DNA of 46,530 nt from Scatosoma sp045654025 (GCA_045654025.1 JAZOMO010000005.1:1-46530), one strand, 5' to 3'; positions 1 through 8,710 are shown, counted from the first letter of the stretch. Translations and numbers: made by a program. Notes: generated by a model from the letters alone, not told the origin.

Positions 1-338
1 AACGAGAAACGGTGGGTTTCCAAATTTAAGTATTTGACGTCGTTCATCGTTGCGTGCCCTGCCACCAAGGTGTCCTCATCCTCCAACAATCTGCGAATTT
101 TTCCAACTACCGCAGGGAAGGTGGGATAGTTTTTAAACTTGTCGTATTCGTACGGCAAAACGAGCCCACGCGTTCCCTTGCGGTCGGTCAAGTGGAATCC
201 GCCCTTGGGGTTGATGAGCACGTCCTCTTTTTCCAAAATATGAAATTGTTCGTCTACGAGGCAATATCCGAACGCGCAAATCTTTGCTACGTTCTTGAAT
301 ACGCCTGCGCATTCGATGTCAAAAAATAAGTATTTCAT
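1..338 (-). CDS. DEDD-type 3'-5' exonuclease (DnaQ-like), partial
   Basis: Reading the minus strand from an ATG at 338 gives an uninterrupted frame of 112 codons that runs off the left edge, so the C-terminus is missing. The protein starts MKYLFFDIECAG. The D7-x-E9 pair fits the Exo I motif of the DEDDh/DEDDy exonuclease fold, and the later HATMNDVKYLN fits Exo II (N-x-x-x-D type). Enzymes of this fold remove 3' nucleotides from DNA or RNA using two metal ions; the exact substrate cannot be told from this fragment. A GGTGG sequence about 12 nt upstream could serve as ribosome site. It lies directly downstream of serS and its terminator. The plus-strand frame at 54-329 is a shadow of this gene. 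Confidence 0.72.
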   Translation of the reverse strand, partial: MKYLFFDIECAGVFKNVAKICAFGYCLVDEQFHILEKEDVLINPKGGFHLTDRKGTRGLVLPYEYDKFKNYPTFPAVVGKIRRLLEDEDTLVAGHATMNDVKYLNLETHRFS

Positions 339-354
339 ATTTGCTTTTTCCACC

Positions 355-379
355 AAAAAGACCGCATACGTGTGCGGCC
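355..379 (-). terminator. intrinsic terminator of serS
   Basis: Read on the minus strand, a 7-bp stem (GGCCGCA with TGCGGTC, one G-U pair) closes a 6-nt loop and is followed by five T residues. It lies 12 nt past the serS stop codon. Confidence 0.75.
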
Positions 380-391
380 TTTTCTATCTGC

Positions 392-1681
392 TTAGTTTTG
401 AGGGTTGATTACCTTTTTGCCACCCATGTACGGCTGTAATGCCTCGGGAATACGCACCGAGCCGTCTGCCTGCAGGTGATTTTCCACAAACGCAATCAAC
501 ATTCTGGGAGGAGCAACTACCGTGTTGTTCAAGGTGTGCGCCAGCTTGGTTTTTCCGTCCGCATCCTTATAGCGGATGGAAAGTCTGCGCGCCTGCGCGT
601 CCGTGAGGTTGGAACAGCTACCTACCTCGAAATATTTCTTCTGTCTGGGGCTCCATGCCTCGACGTCACAGCTCTTGTATTTGAGGTCAGCAAGGTCGCC
701 CGAACAGCAACCAAGCTGTCTTACGGGGATGTCCAGCGAACGGAAGAGTTCTACCGTGTAGCTCCACAGCTTTTCGTACCATTCCTCGCTCTCTTCAGGG
801 CGACAAACGACGATCATTTCCTGCTTTTCGAACTGGTGGATACGGTAAATACCTCTTTCTTCCAACCCGTGCGCACCCTTTTCCTTTCTGAAACAAGGGG
901 AGTACGAGGTCAGCGTCAAGGGGAGCTTTGCCCCGTCGATGATTTGACCCATAAATCTGCCGATCATGGAGTGTTCAGACGTACCGATGAGGTACAAGTC
1001 TTCTCCCTCAATCTTATACATCATGTTTTCCATTTCGTCAAAGCTCATTACGCCCGATACAACGTCGCCGTGAATCATGTAAGGGGGAATTACGTAAGTA
1101 AAGCCCTTGTCAATCATGAAATCGCGCGCATACGTCAATACCGCGGAATGCAAGCGTGCGATGTCGCCCGTGAGGTAATAGAAGCCCTGACCGGAAGTAC
1201 GACGCGCGGAATCGACGTCAATGCCGTCAAGCTTTTCCAAAATATCGAGATGATAAGGAATGTCAAATTCAGGAACGGTCGCCTCGCCAAAACGAGCAAG
1301 CTCTACGTTCTCCGCATCGTCCTTGCCTAAAGGTACGTCGTCTGCGATGATATTCGGGATTGCCATCATGGCTTTCTTCAGCGCCGCCTCGACCTCTGCG
1401 CTTTCCGTTTCGATTGCCGCCAAACGGTCTGCGTCAGCCTTTACCTGCGCCTTTACCTTTTCCGCGCCCTCTTTATCGCCTGCTTTCATCAGCATGCCAA
1501 CCTGTTTAGACAGGGTGTTTCTTGCCGCGCGAAGAGTGTCGCCCTCTTGAATGAGCGTACGGCGCTTTGCATCCAGTTCTAAGACTTGGTCCACCAAAGG
1601 CAGTTTTTTGTCCTGGAATTTCTTGCGAATGTTTTCGCGTACAAGTTCTGGATTCGTGCGAATGAGTTGAATATCAATCAT
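392..1681 (-). CDS. serS: seryl-tRNA synthetase
   Basis: This 429-residue protein charges tRNA-Ser with serine in the cytoplasm and matches the usual length of bacterial SerRS. The N-terminus (MIDIQLIRTNPELVRENIRKK) and residues up to about 100 form the long antiparallel coiled coil that grips the tRNA variable arm. The class II core follows, with motif 2 around FRKEKGAHG..RGIYRIHQFEK, and motif 3 near the C-terminus (NNTVVAPPRMLIAFVENH). The ATG at 1681 has a TTGAGGT ribosome site. A promoter lies 34-62 nt upstream with no room for a T-box, and a terminator follows, so it appears to be transcribed alone. Confidence 0.97.
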   Translation of the reverse strand: MIDIQLIRTNPELVRENIRKKFQDKKLPLVDQVLELDAKRRTLIQEGDTLRAARNTLSKQVGMLMKAGDKEGAEKVKAQVKADADRLAAIETESAEVEAALKKAMMAIPNIIADDVPLGKDDAENVELARFGEATVPEFDIPYHLDILEKLDGIDVDSARRTSGQGFYYLTGDIARLHSAVLTYARDFMIDKGFTYVIPPYMIHGDVVSGVMSFDEMENMMYKIEGEDLYLIGTSEHSMIGRFMGQIIDGAKLPLTLTSYSPCFRKEKGAHGLEERGIYRIHQFEKQEMIVVCRPEESEEWYEKLWSYTVELFRSLDIPVRQLGCCSGDLADLKYKSCDVEAWSPRQKKYFEVGSCSNLTDAQARRLSIRYKDADGKTKLAHTLNNTVVAPPRMLIAFVENHLQADGSVRIPEALQPYMGGKKVINPQN

Positions 1682-1714
1682 CGGTTTTATACCTCAATTA
1701 GTTATTTCCGCCTT

Positions 1715-1743
1715 ATTATACAACTTTCCTTCAAAAAAATCAA
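1715..1743 (-). promoter_or_regulatory. serS promoter
   Basis: On the minus strand TTGATT (1738-1743) and TATAAT (1715-1720) are separated by exactly 17 bp, which is the consensus sigma-A spacing. The predicted leader is only about 27 nt. Confidence 0.8.
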
Positions 1744-1792
1744 TGATTTACCCCTATATCTCATCAATTTGCATAAATTTTTCGCAAAAAAC

Positions 1793-1821
1793 TTGTTTTT
1801 TGGGTCTAGTTATGATATAAT
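1793..1821 (+). promoter_or_regulatory. P-type ATPase promoter
   Basis: TTGTTT (1793-1798), a 17-bp spacer and TATAAT (1816-1821) precede the ATPase gene. It is back to back with the serS promoter. Confidence 0.75.
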
Positions 1822-1867
1822 AACATAAACTGACACACGCCGAAGCGTCGGCGGGGAGGTAATTACT

Positions 1868-4639
1868 TTGGCTAAAAAAATACGGACGGACGAAATGGAA
1901 AAAACCAAGCCCACCGAGGAAACGACGAAAAAGACGAGGGCAACTCGGTCCGCGACGAGCTCTACGCAAAACCCTGCGCAAAATTCTGCGCCCGTTTCCG
2001 GGGAAAAACTGAAAAATGCAACAACTGCAAAATCGGTACCCACAACCGCGCCCACAGCGGCCCCCGTTGTAGGGAAAAATGGAAAAAATCCCGTTTTGCC
2101 GTCTGGTACAGCGAAAAAAGAAGGCAAAAAGGAATCCAAGAAGGAATATGAACGGTATTTTCCTACCGTCAACCAAGGCTTGACAAGCGAGCAGGTAGAA
2201 CAGCGACTCGCCGACGGTTTAAATAACAAGTCCGCGAAGAAGTATTCGAAGACTTATCGCAGTATTGTTTTCGGCAATATCTGCACGTTCTTCAACCTGT
2301 TGGGTTTAATCGCCGCCTTCTTCCTGATGCTGGCGCGCGCCCCCATCAGCCAATACATGTTCGTCATTATTTTTGCCGCGAACATCTTCTGGGGTATCTT
2401 TCAGGAAATCCGCGCAAAGGTAAAAATCGACAAGCTGACCGTACTCACCTCTTCTACCGCCAACGTCATACGAGGCGGCCAACAGGTAGAGATTGGTGTT
2501 AACGAGATTGTTATAGACGATATTCTAATCCTGACTGCTGGCCAACAAGTCCCCTGCGACTGTATTGCCGTTGAGGGACAGGCGGAACTGAACGAAGCTC
2601 TGCTGACCGGTGAATCCGTACCCATCAAAAAGCAGGTCGGCGCAAGCTTGTTCGCAGGCTCCTTCGTCGCAAGCGGTAGAATTATCGTGCGCGTAGAAAA
2701 GGTCAGCGAAGATACTTATATCAGCAAATTAACCTCTAGGGCAAAGGCTTATAAGCGTCCGAAATCAGAAATCATGAACTCGATTACGACCTTTATCAAG
2801 GTCATCGGTTTTGCAATCCCCGTCATCGCCGTATTGATGTTCTTCAATAACTACGCGGCTGTCGCCACCTCCCCCACCCCCCTCAAAACTTGGGCGGACT
2901 CCATCGAACATATTTCCGCGAATGGCGGCTTCTTTAAAATGCTGGAAGACCCGAATTCGGGTATGCGCAAGGTCGTAACAAATACCGCCGCAGTTGTCCT
3001 TGGTATGATTCCTTCAGGCTTACTGCTTCTTACCACCGTGGCAATGTCCCTCGGTATGATTCGTTTGACAAAGTACAACACCCTCGTGCAGGATATGTAC
3101 TCGTTGGAAATGCTGGCACGCGTCAACGTCCTTTGCCTCGATAAAACGGGGACGATTACAGACGGCAGAATGAAGGTAAGCGATTGCATCCTTCTCAACA
3201 ACCCCACCGCCTTTTCGATGGACGACATTTTAGGCTCAATCTTAGCATCGCTGGACGATAACAACCAGACCTCGATTGCTTTGTATGAACGGTTTGGACA
3301 TTCCAGCGCGATGAGCTCCACGGCAAGGGTGCCCTTCTCCTCTCAGAGAAAGCTGTCCGCCGTCACCTTTGGTGAACACGGTACGTTCGTACTCGGTGCG
3401 CCTGAATTCGTGTTAAAGCCGATGCCCGCAAAGGTAGAAAAGCTGGTAAAACAATACGCACAGATGGGATTGCGTGTTATAGCGCTGGCGCACTCGTCGT
3501 CGACCATCGTAGGCGACAAGATTCCCCACGCTCTGCGTGCGGTGTGCTTGATTACGCTGGCGGACAATATCCGCCCCGACGCCATTGAAACGATTAAATG
3601 GTTTAAGGAAAACGACGTTGCCGTCAAGGTAATTTCGGGTGATAACCCCGTGACCGTTGCAGAAGTCGCTCGCCGAGCAGGTATCCGCAACGCCTCGCAA
3701 TTCATCTCTTTAGAGGGCTTGTCGGAAATCGAAGTGGAGAACGCCGCCAACGAATACACCGTCTTTGGCCGCGTCACGCCCGAACAAAAGGCAATCCTTA
3801 TCCGCGCCATCAAAAAGGCAGGCAATACCGTTGCCATGACGGGTGACGGTGTCAACGATATTTTGGCAATGAAGGACGCCGATTGCGCTATCTCCGTGGC
3901 TTCGGGCAGCGAAGCGGCGAAGAACGTTTCCAACCTCGTATTGCAGGACAACAACTTTGGGTCGATGCCCCAAATCGTCTACGAGGGCAGACGGGTTATC
4001 AATAACATCAAGGAATCCGCCGCGCTGTATATCATGAAAACGCTGTTGACGGCTCTGCTTGCGTTTACCTGTATTTTGGTCAAGACGCAGTACTTTTTCG
4101 ATCCGAGCAATATGATGCTGTACGAAATGTTCGTCAGCGCCGTACCTTCCTTGGCATTGTCCTTGCAACCGAACACAGACCGAGTCAAAGGCAAGTTTAT
4201 CCCGTTCGTTATCAGCCGAGCTTTGCCGGGCGCGCTAACGATGGGGCTGTGTATCTTCTCGGTTTACGTCATCAGTCAAATCCCCGATTTGGCAGTACAC
4301 TTCGGGTTTATCAATAACGAATCCGACGCAACAATTAGGATTGCAAAGCTGACCTACGAAGCGATTATGATGCTGGTTCTGACCTGCACCGGCCTCGTTA
4401 TGTTGTTTAGAATTTGTCAACCCTTCAACGTTTGGAGAACGGTATTGTACGTTGCATCGCTCGGCTTGTGTATTCTCGCCGTCAGCGTTCCGTTCTTTGC
4501 AGAGTTCATCTTCCAATACTGGTCGGAGATTACCTTCAACCTGCCGCAGTATCTATTGCTGATTATCATCATTCAAGCGGCTTTGCCGATGTCCGGCGGT
4601 TTGATTAAGTTTTTCGATATGTTTAATCCTGCGGATTAA
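1868..4639 (+). CDS. P-type cation-transporting ATPase (CtpE-like)
   Basis: This 923-residue membrane pump couples ATP hydrolysis to cation movement. It starts at TTG 1868, chosen because GGGGAGGT lies 7 nt upstream. The first ~95 residues are a Lys/Thr/Ala-rich, probably disordered extension. The core follows: TGES actuator motif, phosphorylation site DKTGT (Asp near residue 425), and hinge TGDGVNDILAMKDADCA. The segment before the phosphorylation domain reads IPSGL where calcium pumps have PEGL, so the usual metal-binding Glu is absent. The N-terminal pattern LTSEQVEQRLADGLNN resembles the CtpE-like group; calcium is a guess by family. The last seven codons lie in a palindrome (4619-4643). 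Confidence 0.9.
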   Translation: MAKKIRTDEMEKTKPTEETTKKTRATRSATSSTQNPAQNSAPVSGEKLKNATTAKSVPTTAPTAAPVVGKNGKNPVLPSGTAKKEGKKESKKEYERYFPTVNQGLTSEQVEQRLADGLNNKSAKKYSKTYRSIVFGNICTFFNLLGLIAAFFLMLARAPISQYMFVIIFAANIFWGIFQEIRAKVKIDKLTVLTSSTANVIRGGQQVEIGVNEIVIDDILILTAGQQVPCDCIAVEGQAELNEALLTGESVPIKKQVGASLFAGSFVASGRIIVRVEKVSEDTYISKLTSRAKAYKRPKSEIMNSITTFIKVIGFAIPVIAVLMFFNNYAAVATSPTPLKTWADSIEHISANGGFFKMLEDPNSGMRKVVTNTAAVVLGMIPSGLLLLTTVAMSLGMIRLTKYNTLVQDMYSLEMLARVNVLCLDKTGTITDGRMKVSDCILLNNPTAFSMDDILGSILASLDDNNQTSIALYERFGHSSAMSSTARVPFSSQRKLSAVTFGEHGTFVLGAPEFVLKPMPAKVEKLVKQYAQMGLRVIALAHSSSTIVGDKIPHALRAVCLITLADNIRPDAIETIKWFKENDVAVKVISGDNPVTVAEVARRAGIRNASQFISLEGLSEIEVENAANEYTVFGRVTPEQKAILIRAIKKAGNTVAMTGDGVNDILAMKDADCAISVASGSEAAKNVSNLVLQDNNFGSMPQIVYEGRRVINNIKESAALYIMKTLLTALLAFTCILVKTQYFFDPSNMMLYEMFVSAVPSLALSLQPNTDRVKGKFIPFVISRALPGALTMGLCIFSVYVISQIPDLAVHFGFINNESDATIRIAKLTYEAIMMLVLTCTGLVMLFRICQPFNVWRTVLYVASLGLCILAVSVPFFAEFIFQYWSEITFNLPQYLLLIIIIQAALPMSGGLIKFFDMFNPAD

Positions 4640-4643
4640 ACAT
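4619..4643 (+). other. palindrome spanning the ATPase stop codon
   Basis: A perfect 11-bp inverted repeat with a 3-nt loop (4619-4629 with 4633-4643) contains the last codons and the TAA stop. No T-tract follows, so it is not a classical terminator. The same gene-tail sequence recurs at about 4830-4850 and 4899-4922. Confidence 0.75.
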
Positions 4644-4779
4644 ATCCACGCATTCTTGCGTAGCAAGAAAAAGAAAAATAGGCAAGCCCTTGCGGCGTAT
4701 GTTGTACATACAGACGTTGGGGATTGCCTTTTTTGTTGGTACATTGTGCAACAATGGACGGCGTGGATATGGCTAATCC
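4633..4779. repeat. 147-bp element with 19-bp terminal inverted repeats
   Basis: GGATTA-aa-CATATCCACGC (4633-4651) is matched by its reverse complement at 4761-4779 with only the two middle bases differing. Inside lie a GTATGT/ACATAC hairpin and a CATTGT/ACAATG hairpin. A second 10-bp inverted repeat, GGACGGCGTG (4756-4765) with CACGCCGTCC (4783-4792), overlaps its right end. It resembles a MITE-type intergenic element; no coding capacity is seen. Confidence 0.6.
4680..4735 (+). terminator. probable terminator downstream of the ATPase
   Basis: AGGCAA (4680-4685) pairs with TTGCCT (4724-4729) around an inner GTATGT-tgt-ACATAC hairpin, followed by a run of T. The stem is interrupted, so this is a structured rather than a simple terminator. 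Confidence 0.5.
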
Positions 4780-4786
4780 AAGCACG

Positions 4787-4918
4787 CCGTCCGCGTAGGA
4801 CTAACTTACATTCCTGAGCGCAAGCGAAGGAATATATGTTTAATCCTGCAAAAGCCGTCCGCGTAGGACTAACTTACATTCCTCAGCGTAAGCGAAGGAA
4901 TATATGTTTAATCCTGCG
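4787..4918. repeat. two 64-bp direct repeats, period 68
   Basis: Copies at 4787-4850 and 4855-4918 differ at only two positions. Each has an ATTCCT/AGGAAT hairpin whose loop is GCAA in one copy and GTAA in the other, both GNRA tetraloops closed by GC pairs. Each copy ends with the ATPase gene-tail sequence. No gene is seen in 4640-4985. Confidence 0.75.
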
Positions 4919-4940
4919 GATTACCCTTCCATTACAACAA

Positions 4941-4969
4941 AAAAAGCTTGGCACACCGCCAAGCTTTTT
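4941..4969. terminator. bidirectional terminator
   Basis: A 12-bp stem (4941-4952 with 4958-4969) around ACACC has A and T runs on both sides. It serves the minus-strand SDR gene at 4986 and can stop plus-strand transcripts. Confidence 0.8.
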
Positions 4970-4985
4970 TTCTATTATCCTACTC

Positions 4986-5762
4986 TTATTTTTCCTTTTT
5001 CGTCGTGCTTGCCGCGATTGTCGTCACAAACTTGCGGGAGAACAGACGAGGCAGGAAGGTCGTGATTTTGTTGCCAAAGCCAACCACTGCTACACGCTTG
5101 CCTTTCTGCGACTTTTTATAGCCGTACGCCGCCACTTTTTCTGCCGAAATCGGCTTAATTTTCTCAAAGGTTAAGGTGTTGCCAGCCGTGCCGACAAAGC
5201 CCGAATCAAACGGCCCTGGACAGAGGGTCAAGATTCGTACCTTCGTCTTGCGAATTTCGTGCGCGATTGCCTCACCGAGGTACAAGACGTACGCTTTGGA
5301 TGCGTGATAGGTGCTCATATAAGGCGAGGGCATGAACGCCGCCATCGAGCTGACGTTGATAATATGCCCTTCGTCGTTTTTCAGCATATCCGTCAAGAAC
5401 ATACGGGTGAAGTATAACAGCGCCGCGCAGTTCACGTCCAGCATATTCATCTGGGTATCGACGTCCATTTCCGCAAAAGCGTTGCAGTCGCCAAACCCCG
5501 CGTTGTTGACGAGGTTATTGACGAAGTAGCCTTTCTCCTGCGTGTACGCATACAGCGCTTTCAAGGCCGATCTATCCGTCAAATTCGCCTGATAAATATC
5601 CACCGTCACCTCAGGGAATTCCCCTTGCAATTCCGCCTGCATTGCCGCAAGCTTATCCGTATTCGTACCCGAAAGCAACAGATTATTGCCGTCCTTTGCA
5701 TACAGCTTTGCAAACGCTTTTCCTAAGCCGCCCGTTGCGCCCGTAATTAAGGTTATTTTCAT
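4986..5762 (-). CDS. short-chain dehydrogenase/reductase (SDR) family protein
   Basis: The 258-residue protein has the classical SDR layout: the NAD(P)-binding glycine motif TGATGGLGKA near residue 8, the NNAG motif near residue 87, and the catalytic Ser with YHASK (Tyr and Lys) around residue 155. Members reduce or oxidise carbonyl/alcohol substrates with NAD(P)H in the cytoplasm; the substrate cannot be inferred. The C-terminus is basic (SRKFVTTIAASTTKKEK). The ATG at 5762 has GGGGGCAGG as ribosome site and its own promoter; a bidirectional terminator follows. Confidence 0.9.
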   Translation of the reverse strand: MKITLITGATGGLGKAFAKLYAKDGNNLLLSGTNTDKLAAMQAELQGEFPEVTVDIYQANLTDRSALKALYAYTQEKGYFVNNLVNNAGFGDCNAFAEMDVDTQMNMLDVNCAALLYFTRMFLTDMLKNDEGHIINVSSMAAFMPSPYMSTYHASKAYVLYLGEAIAHEIRKTKVRILTLCPGPFDSGFVGTAGNTLTFEKIKPISAEKVAAYGYKKSQKGKRVAVVGFGNKITTFLPRLFSRKFVTTIAASTTKKEK

Positions 5763-5796
5763 ACCTGCCCCCTACGTTTTATTTTTTATTATATTG

Positions 5797-5825
5797 ATTA
5801 TAGCATATCTTTCTAAATATTGCAA
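5797..5825 (-). promoter_or_regulatory. promoter of the SDR gene at 4986
   Basis: TTGCAA (5820-5825) and TATAAT (5797-5802) on the minus strand are separated by 17 bp. Confidence 0.75.
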
Positions 5826-5836
5826 CCACATAAAAG

Positions 5837-5868
5837 AAAAACCTTTGGACAAAAATCCAAAGGTTTTT
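5837..5868 (-). terminator. gyrA terminator
   Basis: A 13-bp stem (5837-5849 with 5856-5868, AAAAACCTTTGGA) around a 6-nt loop follows the gyrA stop at 5888 on the minus strand, with a T-rich tail. Confidence 0.8.
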
Positions 5869-5887
5869 TTGCTAAATCGAGAAAAGC

Positions 5888-8443
5888 TTATTCTTCGTCG
5901 GTTGCCGCGATTTCTTCAGGGGGAAGATCCGCCGCCGTTTCTTCAGGAGCCGCTACTTCCGCCTCATCGTCACGTTCGGTGACGTCTACGGTTGCTACTT
6001 CGCCGCTCTTGACGTTCATAACCTTCACGCCTTGCGTCGAACGACCGATACAGCTAATCGTGTCTGCGTGCATACGGATAATCGTACCTGCGGTGGTGAT
6101 GATCATGATATCGTCTTCGTCGGAAACCTGCTTCATGTTGACAAGGTCACCCGTCTTATCGGAGAATACACCCGCCTTGATACCCTTACCGCCACGGTTC
6201 TGCAAGCGGTAGTCCTCAATCGAGGATCGCTTACCAAAGCCCTGCGCCGTCAGCGTGAAGATATCCTTCGTCTTATCGACTACCAACATGTCAACGAGGT
6301 AATCGTCGTCGTTTAAGTCAAGCGCGCGTACACCCTGCGTGCCTCTGCCCGTAGGACGAACGTCCTTTTCGGAGAAGTGAATACACTTACCCTTTCTGGA
6401 GGCAACCAAAATCTCGTCTTCGCCGGTTGCGAACTGTACGGAAATCAGGCTGTCTTCTTCGAGGAGGTTGATGGCGATTTTACCGTTTTTGGGAATACGA
6501 GCAAACTCTGCCGTCGAGGTCTTCTTAATGAGGCCGTTTCTCGTTGCCATAATGAGGTACCCTTCGCCGTTTTCGGTGACGGGCAATACCGTCTGAATCT
6601 TCTCGCCTTGGTCAAGCTGTACGATGTTGACGACTGCTCTGCCTCTTGCGTTTCTGTTCGCCTCGGGGATTTCATAGCCCTTCACCGAGTACACTTTACC
6701 CTTCGAGGAGAAGAGCAAAATCGGGTCGTGCGTGCACGCTACGAACATCTTTTCAACGTAGTCCTCATCCTTGGGCTTGTGTGCCGTAAGGCCTACGCCA
6801 CCTCTGCCCTGAGCCTTGTATTCGGCAACGGGCAAACGCTTGATATAACCCGAATGGGTGAGGGAGATTACAACGTCTTCTCTATCAATCAAATCCTCGT
6901 CGTCAATCGAACCGTAGTCGAGGGAAACTTCCGTCTTTCTAGGGGAAGGATAACGGGTCTTGATTTCCGTCAAGTCGTCACGGATAATCGCAAGCACACG
7001 GCTCTCGTTTGCAAGAATGTCTTTCAAGTCTGCAATACGCAACAAGAGCGCGTTCAATTCGTCCTTGAGCTTTTCTACTTCGAGAGAGGTCAATCTCTGC
7101 AAGCGCATTTCGAGGATTGCATTTGCCTGCTCCTCGTCCAAAACGAACGCCGCCGTCAAGCCGTCCACAGCCGCTTTCTTGTCCACAGACGCCTTGATGA
7201 TACGAATGACTTCGTCTACGTTGGAAAGCGCCAGCATCAAGCCTTCCAAAATGTGCGCCTGCTTTTCCGTCTTCGCAAGGTCGTACTTCGTTCTTCTTAC
7301 GATGACTTCCTTTTGGTGGTTCAAATAATGCGACAGAATTTCCTGCAGGTTGAGGGTCTTGGGCTCGGTGCCGTTTTCCACCAGCGCAAGCAGAATGATA
7401 CCGTCGGAGATTTGCAGTTTCGTCTTCTTGTACAGAGTATTCAAAACGACCTGCGCGTTGGCATCCTTCTTGATTTCAATGACGATACGCATACCGTCCT
7501 TGTCCGATTCGTCACGGATGTCGGAGATACCTTCGATACGCTTATCCCCTACCATGTCTGCAATCGCTTTGATGAGGTTTGCTTTGTTGACCTGATACGG
7601 GATTTCGTGGACGATGATACGACTGCGCGTGTTGCCGCCCGTGCCGTATTCCTCGATTTCACACTTGGAACGAATGATGAGGTTGCCCTGACCCGTTCTG
7701 TATGCGTTCTTAATACCGCTTCTGCCCATGATGATACCGCCCGTAGGATAGTCGGGGGCAGGGATATATTCCATCAGCTCGTCTATCGTGATTTCGGGGT
7801 TATCAATCATCGCGATCGTGCCGTCGATGACTTCGGCAAGGTTGTGGGGAGGAATGTTCGTCGCCATACCTACCGCGATACCGTCCGCGCCGTTGACAAG
7901 CAGGTTGGGATATCTTGCAGGGAGCACCGTAGGCTCTTCTTCACTGCCGTCGAAGTTGGGCAGGAAGTCTACCGTTTCCTTGTCCAAATCACGCAACATT
8001 TCCGCCGCAACCTTGGTCAATTTTGCTTCCGTATAACGCATTGCCGCCGCGCCGTCGCCGTCCACCGAGCCAAAGTTACCCTGGCCGTCTACCAAGGGTA
8101 CGTTGATGGTGAAATCCTGCGCCAAACGTACGAGCGCATCGTATACCGAGCTGTCGCCGTGAGGATGGTATTTACCCATACAGTCACCGACGATACGGGC
8201 GCACTTCTTATAGCCCTTGTCGTTATACAAGCCCATTTCGTGCATCGCATACAGAATTCTTCTGTGTACAGGCTTCAAGCCGTCACGAACGTCAGGGATT
8301 GCGCGCGATTTGTTTACCGCCATAGCATAGGCAAGGAAGGAACGCTTTAATTCTTCGTCCACTTCCATGTCCAGCATTTTGGTCATCGCTAATTTTTGTT
8401 TAAATTCTTCGGTCAATTCAGGACTCGTTTCTTTTTTAGCCAT
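5888..8443 (-). CDS. gyrA: DNA gyrase subunit A
   Basis: The 851-residue subunit breaks and reseals DNA within the A2B2 gyrase that introduces negative supercoils. The catalytic tyrosine is Tyr137 in AAAMRYTE. Ser98 and Asp102 occupy the E. coli Ser83 and Asp87 positions of the quinolone pocket (HGDSSVYD), so no classical resistance change is seen. The C-terminal wrapping domain has a GyrA box of the form QNRGGKG, which supports gyrase rather than topoisomerase IV, and ends with an acidic tail. It lies downstream of gyrB, with 265 bp of structured repeats between them. AAGGAT is the ribosome site. A 657-residue antisense frame is a shadow. Confidence 0.97.
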   Translation of the reverse strand: MAKKETSPELTEEFKQKLAMTKMLDMEVDEELKRSFLAYAMAVNKSRAIPDVRDGLKPVHRRILYAMHEMGLYNDKGYKKCARIVGDCMGKYHPHGDSSVYDALVRLAQDFTINVPLVDGQGNFGSVDGDGAAAMRYTEAKLTKVAAEMLRDLDKETVDFLPNFDGSEEEPTVLPARYPNLLVNGADGIAVGMATNIPPHNLAEVIDGTIAMIDNPEITIDELMEYIPAPDYPTGGIIMGRSGIKNAYRTGQGNLIIRSKCEIEEYGTGGNTRSRIIVHEIPYQVNKANLIKAIADMVGDKRIEGISDIRDESDKDGMRIVIEIKKDANAQVVLNTLYKKTKLQISDGIILLALVENGTEPKTLNLQEILSHYLNHQKEVIVRRTKYDLAKTEKQAHILEGLMLALSNVDEVIRIIKASVDKKAAVDGLTAAFVLDEEQANAILEMRLQRLTSLEVEKLKDELNALLLRIADLKDILANESRVLAIIRDDLTEIKTRYPSPRKTEVSLDYGSIDDEDLIDREDVVISLTHSGYIKRLPVAEYKAQGRGGVGLTAHKPKDEDYVEKMFVACTHDPILLFSSKGKVYSVKGYEIPEANRNARGRAVVNIVQLDQGEKIQTVLPVTENGEGYLIMATRNGLIKKTSTAEFARIPKNGKIAINLLEEDSLISVQFATGEDEILVASRKGKCIHFSEKDVRPTGRGTQGVRALDLNDDDYLVDMLVVDKTKDIFTLTAQGFGKRSSIEDYRLQNRGGKGIKAGVFSDKTGDLVNMKQVSDEDDIMIITTAGTIIRMHADTISCIGRSTQGVKVMNVKSGEVATVDVTERDDEAEVAAPEETAADLPPEEIAATDEE

Positions 8444-8481
8444 TTTTCTATATCCTTATCAAATTATCAATCATCACACGG

Positions 8482-8583
8482 TGTAAACTGCGGAGATGCA
8501 AGCAAGACTAGGCGCAGCAAGGGAGCATACCGAACGTATGTGACCGAGCCGCAACGAAGTATTGCGATGCATACACGCTGTTT
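8482..8583. repeat. structured intergenic element, gyr copy 1
   Basis: It begins TGTAAACTGCGGAGATGC and ends TACACGCTGTTT on the plus strand, with partly complementary ends (TAAAC-GCG-ATGC pattern). Inside are AGCAAGACTAG and ACGAAGTATTGCG, the two boxes shared with elements near queA, ruvC and tatD. No gene is present between gyrB and gyrA. Confidence 0.75.
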
Positions 8584-8710
8584 TGTAAACTGCGGAGATG
8601 CGAGCAAGACGAGAAGAACGCGGCTTTCCCGACGGGATGTGTACATAGGCGTACACGAGCGAGGGAAAACGCAAGTTCGACGAAGTATTGCGACGCATAT
8701 ACGCTGTTTA
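8584..8710. repeat. structured intergenic element, gyr copy 2 (anchored on the gyrB stop)
   Basis: This tandem second copy has the same left end (TGTAAACTGCGGAGATGC), the boxes AGCAAGACGAG and ACGAAGTATTGCG, and the same right end. Its right arm contains the gyrB stop codon (8708-8710). The interior differs from copy 1 and holds GTGTAC/GTACAC and TTTCCC/GGGAAA inverted pairs. Confidence 0.75.

Noticed and set aside
54..329. 91-residue plus-strand open frame
   Set aside because: The minus strand here encodes a partial exonuclease with DxE and HATxxDVK motifs, so this frame is a shadow.
6377..8350. 657-residue plus-strand open frame
   Set aside because: It is antisense to gyrA, lacks a ribosome site and recognisable motifs, and reflects gyrA codon bias.
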